The notes beneath the pieces are model-generated. The model did no database searches. It was not told the DNA's origin and was given only the letters and a program-made list of their open reading frames with translations. This document shows, in pieces, positions 60,976-64,000 of a DNA stretch of 64,000 bases. Source of the stretch: Corynebacterium meitnerae (GTDB lineage: Bacteria > Actinomycetota > Actinomycetes > Mycobacteriales > Mycobacteriaceae). The DNA lies in the NCBI RefSeq assembly GCF_027570075.1, contig NZ_JAKMUS010000002.1, positions 62,001 through 126,000 of the forward strand. Reading direction: 5' to 3'. Each line of letters opens with the position of its first letter. Positions within the stretch are counted from its first letter, which is position 1. The translations under genes and the position numbers were made by a program.

Positions 60976-61516
60976 GAGAGTCGATGTTAACCGAATCCGG
61001 ATTGTGCCCAAGACCCAGGAGGAGTAGATCCACTGCCGTGTCGACTGACTCCCCGCGTGGAGTGCCAGGAGTCTTTGTCACGTCCTGCAGCTGAGCGCCA
61101 GACTGATAAATATTGGCCGCACCCAAAGTGAGGAACAAGAGTGCTTCGGCCGCGGCATCGGCGCGGGGATCGGATTGGGGGAGTGTTGCTCGCAGATCCT
61201 TGACGAGTGAAGTGAAGAGCGGGGAATGCGGCTGGGAAACAGCGGCCATGACCACATCAGCACCATCACGGTGGGAGAGGAGTGCCGCGCGAATCTGCGC
61301 GCACATCTCACGGGGATCGGAGTGCTTCCGTACAGACGAAAGGATGAGTTCAGCCATAGCGCTGACCAGTGCTTGCTTGTTTTCTACGTGCCAATACAAC
61401 GCGCCGGGTGCGACCCCAAGTTGCCCAGCGACCCGACGCATGGACACGTCGGCGAGGCCATATTCGTCCAAGATCCTCACCGCCGCTTCGGCAATGACAT
61501 CTCGCGACAGCTCCAT
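60959..61516 (-). CDS. TetR-family transcriptional regulator
   Basis: 185 aa. The N-terminal helix-turn-helix is clear: AAVRILDEYGLADVSMRRVAGQLGVAPGALYWHVENKQAL over residues 11-50. The C-terminal ligand and dimer domain (about 60-175) has a TetR_C-like pattern with LLFLTLGAANIYQSG. It overlaps glgX by 17 nt and heads the glgX-exonuclease-unknown-treY run, so it may control that operon. It is divergent from the 61692 lipoprotein gene, another candidate target. The ligand is unknown. Confidence 0.9.
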   Translation of the reverse strand: MELSRDVIAEAAVRILDEYGLADVSMRRVAGQLGVAPGALYWHVENKQALVSAMAELILSSVRKHSDPREMCAQIRAALLSHRDGADVVMAAVSQPHSPLFTSLVKDLRATLPQSDPRADAAAEALLFLTLGAANIYQSGAQLQDVTKTPGTPRGESVDTAVDLLLLGLGHNPDSVNIDSHDNPS

Positions 61517-61648
61517 ACCAGCTGACCTTACACGCGAAACATGGCCAGGTATTCACAGCTTTCTCACGGGAAGTTCATCGGCCCAGAATTGAACTCCCTG
61601 CACAAAGGGTTGCTAAGATTCACTTTGCACTGAAAGCAATACAAAGCA

Positions 61649-61676
61649 ACAATCTCGCATTTTCGACGCGAGTTGT
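61649..61676 (+). repeat. 5' leader hairpin of the 61692 lipoprotein gene
   Basis: ACAATCTCGC (61649-61658) pairs with GCGAGTTGT (61668-61676), with one bulged T, directly before the GAGGAG ribosome-binding site (61677-61682). It could modulate translation or be an operator-like dyad. Confidence 0.45.
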
Positions 61677-61691
61677 GAGGAGAAACTTTTC

Positions 61692-62366
61692 ATGACGTTG
61701 ACCATCACTTCGAAGAAGACCGTCGCAGCTGCTTGCCTCGTAGCACCTTTGGCACTGGCCGCATGCGGCTCCGGGGATGATGCTTCGAACGTTGTATCTG
61801 AGATGGCCACCGTGACCAACATGGTCACCGAGGAGCAGAAGCCAGACGAGGACAAGAAGGCGGAAGAGGAGAAGAAGTCCGAAGAGGAGAAGAAGCCGGA
61901 GGATCAGAACGCTAATCCGACCGGTGTGGTGAACCCCTTCGAAAACGGCACCCTTCCTACCGCTGAGGTCAAGCCGGTGGATGGTGGCCAGCCCGCCAGC
62001 CAGGAAGATATCAACGCGATGACGGAAACCATGAACCGCATCTACAACCCGAAGGACATTGTGTCCTGGTCGCGCGTGATCATGGATAACTCCTGTAAGG
62101 CAGTGGTGGATAAGACCCACCAGGAGCTGGCCGCACAGGGCACCAGCCTGGAGCAGACCGAGAATGAGATGCGTCAGGCTGTTGAGGCCGCACGTCTTGC
62201 CGGTCAGCCGATCCCGCCGGTGCCGTCCACACAGGCCAACCTGTCTGATGTGCGCGTGAATGGTGACACCGCTTCCGCAACCGTCACGGTGAACACGAAC
62301 GGCCAGACCGAGTCCGGTGTTCAGCGCTTCGCACGTGAAAACGGCCAGTGGAAGGTCTGCAACTAG
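61692..62366 (+). CDS. Secreted lipoprotein with Lys/Glu-rich linker
   Basis: 224 aa. The signal peptide ends in the lipobox ALAAC (Cys near residue 25). A charged low-complexity linker of Glu, Lys and Asp (about 47-75) would space the C-terminal domain from the membrane. That domain (about 105-224: MTETMNRIYNPKDIVSWSRV, then VRVNGDTASATVTVNTNG) resembles small NTF2/lumazine-type exported domains, but no family is certain. GAGGAG lies 9 nt before ATG 61692. A possible -10 (TAAGAT, about 61613) lies upstream. Confidence 0.78.
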   Translation: MTLTITSKKTVAAACLVAPLALAACGSGDDASNVVSEMATVTNMVTEEQKPDEDKKAEEEKKSEEEKKPEDQNANPTGVVNPFENGTLPTAEVKPVDGGQPASQEDINAMTETMNRIYNPKDIVSWSRVIMDNSCKAVVDKTHQELAAQGTSLEQTENEMRQAVEAARLAGQPIPPVPSTQANLSDVRVNGDTASATVTVNTNGQTESGVQRFARENGQWKVCN

Positions 62367-62785
62367 TCCGCTGGGCCGCCGGCACCGTCTTCGTCTCGGG
62401 CGCGCTTGGAGCTGTAACAGGCGCAGTGTGGGGGCTGTTTCGCCCCTCCTATGTGCTCGTTGATGGAGGCGAGCATCCGGCGGTTGACCTTGTAGCAAGC
62501 CCTGACAATGTGGAGTTCGCTTCCTTTGCAGGGTTTGTTGTTTTGACCGGCATACTTGGCGTGATCGTTGGACTCTTACCGGGTGTGAAAACTGCTTGGC
62601 GGATGCTCTTTGTCATTGCGGTGAGTGTGTTTGGAGCATGGACCTTCTTGGTCCTCGGAACCGCAACAGCAGCGCAGGGGGTTCCGCTCCTGCAGCCGGG
62701 AGTTGGCTGGGTAGTGGCACCGTGGTGCGCGGCCCTGAGTTATTGGATAGGTATGGTCGCCAGACTGGAGCGAAACCCGATCTAA
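62348..62785 (+). CDS. Small polytopic membrane protein, unknown function
   Basis: 145 aa from GTG 62348. It has about four hydrophobic segments: [60 protein letters not shown] and the last about 115-135. An external loop follows the first helix. The start overlaps the lipoprotein gene by 19 nt and has no strong ribosome-binding site, so translational coupling is likely and the exact start is uncertain. Related DUF2567-like membrane proteins occur next to hisD in relatives; I treat that link as tentative. Confidence 0.68.
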   Translation: MEGLQLVRWAAGTVFVSGALGAVTGAVWGLFRPSYVLVDGGEHPAVDLVASPDNVEFASFAGFVVLTGILGVIVGLLPGVKTAWRMLFVIAVSVFGAWTFLVLGTATAAQGVPLLQPGVGWVVAPWCAALSYWIGMVARLERNPI

Positions 62786-62791
62786 TAGGAT
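62786..62791 (+). promoter_or_regulatory. -10 element of hisD, predicted leaderless
   Basis: TAGGAT ends 7 nt before ATG 62799 and begins right after the stop of the preceding gene. An in-frame ATG at 62790 overlaps this hexamer and is therefore less likely. Confidence 0.55.
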
Positions 62792-62798
62792 GGTTGGC

Positions 62799-64000
62799 AT
62801 GCTCAAAGTGACCGACCTCAGGGGCCAAACACCAACCACTTCTGCGTTGCGGCGAGTATTGCCGCGCGGCGGTACGGATGTCGCATCCGTTATTCATATC
62901 GTGTCGCCGATTATTGATGCGGTGAAGGAGTCGGGGGCACGCGCTGCCCTTGACTATGGGGAGAAGTTTGATGGAGTGCGCCCAGATGCTGTGCGTGTGC
63001 CCACTGATGTCGTTGAAGCGGCAGTTGACCAGCTTGATTCTGAGGTGAAGGCAGCCTTGGAAGAGGCGATCCGCCGTATCCGTGCGGTGCACGCAGATCA
63101 GAAGCCAGAGGGGCAGACAACCGAGTTGGCGCCCGGCGCTACGGTGACAGAGGTCTTCCTGCCCATTTCCCGCGTGGGGCTGTACGTGCCGGGTGGCAAG
63201 GCGGTGTACCCGTCCTCAGTGCTGATGAACGTGATTCCGGCACAGGAAGCCGGTGTGGAATCGCTCGTGGTGTGCTCGCCCCCGCAGGCAGAGCACGGCG
63301 GCTGGCCGCACCCGACGATTCTGGCCGCATGCGCGATGCTCGGTGTGGATGAAGTCTGGGCGGTAGGCGGCGCACAAGCTGTCGCGTTGATGGCCTACGG
63401 CGATGATGATGCGCAGCTGGAGCCCGTGGACAAGATCACCGGTCCTGGCAATATCTTCGTGGCTGCCGCAAAACGCGTGGTCAATGGTGTCGTGGGCATT
63501 GATGCGGAGGCGGGTCCGTCCGAAATCGCGGTGCTCGCTGATGATTCTGCAGACCCAGTTTTTGTGGCGCTCGATCTGATTTCGCAGGCGGAGCACGATG
63601 AGAATGCAGCATCGGTACTCATCACGGACTCGGAGGAGTTCGCCCGTGCCGTGGATGCGGAGATTGATCAGCGTGCAGGAGAGACACTGAATGCGGAGCG
63701 TGCTGGCACCGCTCTTGGTGGTGCACAGTCGGGCATTGTTCTCGTGGACGATGTGGAAGCCGGAATCGCGGTTGCGGATGCGTACGCAGCGGAGCACCTG
63801 GAGATCCACACGCGGAATGCGGCGGAGGTGGCTCGTCGGATTAAGCATGCCGGTGCGATCTTTGTTGGCCCGTATTCCCCGGTGCCGTTGGGGGATTACA
63901 TCGCGGGATCAAACCACGTGCTGCCAACCTCGGGCACGGCGCGGTTTACTCCTGGTCTGACCACGCACACCTTCCTGCGCCCGGTGAACCTGATTGAGTA
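62799..64000 (+). CDS. hisD: Histidinol dehydrogenase (partial, 3' end beyond window)
   Basis: About 400 codons are present of a usual 430-440. It oxidises L-histidinol to L-histidine with two NAD in the last steps of histidine synthesis. [19 protein letters not shown] near residues 127-145, [16 protein letters not shown] near 187, [16 protein letters not shown] near 214 and [10 protein letters not shown] near 240 are the HisD signatures. [15 protein letters not shown] carries the zinc-binding Gln-His pair near 264-267. The gene is cut by the window edge and probably starts the his operon. Confidence 0.95.
   Translation, partial: MLKVTDLRGQTPTTSALRRVLPRGGTDVASVIHIVSPIIDAVKESGARAALDYGEKFDGVRPDAVRVPTDVVEAAVDQLDSEVKAALEEAIRRIRAVHADQKPEGQTTELAPGATVTEVFLPISRVGLYVPGGKAVYPSSVLMNVIPAQEAGVESLVVCSPPQAEHGGWPHPTILAACAMLGVDEVWAVGGAQAVALMAYGDDDAQLEPVDKITGPGNIFVAAAKRVVNGVVGIDAEAGPSEIAVLADDSADPVFVALDLISQAEHDENAASVLITDSEEFARAVDAEIDQRAGETLNAERAGTALGGAQSGIVLVDDVEAGIAVADAYAAEHLEIHTRNAAEVARRIKHAGAIFVGPYSPVPLGDYIAGSNHVLPTSGTARFTPGLTTHTFLRPVNLIE

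Overview
The window is about 64 kb of chromosome from a high-GC, mycolic-acid actinobacterium, almost certainly a Corynebacterium. The basis is gene content and order: class II DAHP synthase, PknL, an Rv2175c-type DNA-binding protein, the lipomannan mannosyltransferase MptA, the dcw cell-division cluster ending in sepF-yggT-wag31, an ileS led by a short actinobacterial translational T-box, TreY/TreZ, and many small lipoproteins. There are no tRNA or rRNA genes, no insertion sequences, no CRISPR array and no prophage. No accessory island stands out.

Layout. 1-6.4 kb: end of a DEDDh exoribonuclease, aroG, pknL, the Rv2175c-like gene, mptA, a polyprenyl diphosphate synthase and a GNAT acetyltransferase, in a Mycobacterium-like order. 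6.5-7.4 kb: HEPN-like and DUF3040 genes. 7.4-8.2 kb: the only long non-coding stretch, about 790 bp, with a terminator, several palindromes and two oppositely oriented arrays of MraZ-type GTGGG boxes. 8.2-27 kb: the dcw cluster (mraZ-rsmH-ftsL-ftsI-murE-murF-mraY-murD-ftsW-murG-murC-ftsQ-ftsZ-pgeF-yggS-sepF-yggT-wag31), with start/stop overlaps at many junctions and a structured RNA candidate before rsmH. 27-42.8 kb: T-box/ileS, dinB, a two-component system, a membrane protein plus membrane-anchored serine protease, asparaginase, an ABC-F protein, lipoproteins, lspA-rluD, and an HNH/DUF222 protein behind a near-consensus LexA (SOS) box. 42.8-50.2 kb: a MacAB-like exporter, dnaE and a secreted Lys/Asp-rich protein. 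50.3-61.5 kb: ilvA, treZ, a YigZ protein, an S4 protein, and a five-gene minus-strand run tetR-glgX-exonuclease-unknown-treY. 61.7-64 kb: a lipoprotein, a membrane protein and the start of hisD, cut by the window edge.

How the genes fit together. The dcw block makes the peptidoglycan precursor (MurC-F, MraY, MurG), polymerises and cross-links it at the septum (FtsW, FtsI), positions division (FtsZ, FtsQ, FtsL, SepF) and drives polar growth (Wag31); PknL is a plausible regulator. GlgX, TreY and TreZ form the glycogen-to-trehalose route that feeds mycolate carriers. MptA and the prenyl synthase serve the lipoglycan/isoprenoid envelope.

Two window-wide patterns stand out. All eight convergent gene pairs overlap at their 3' ends (4-56 nt), with no terminator between them. 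At least nine genes have a -10 hexamer ending only 7-9 nt before the start codon, which predicts leaderless mRNAs. I found no clearly new multi-gene system. The best candidates for new biology are the mraZ upstream control region and the TetR-led glycogen/trehalose operon with its unknown gene.
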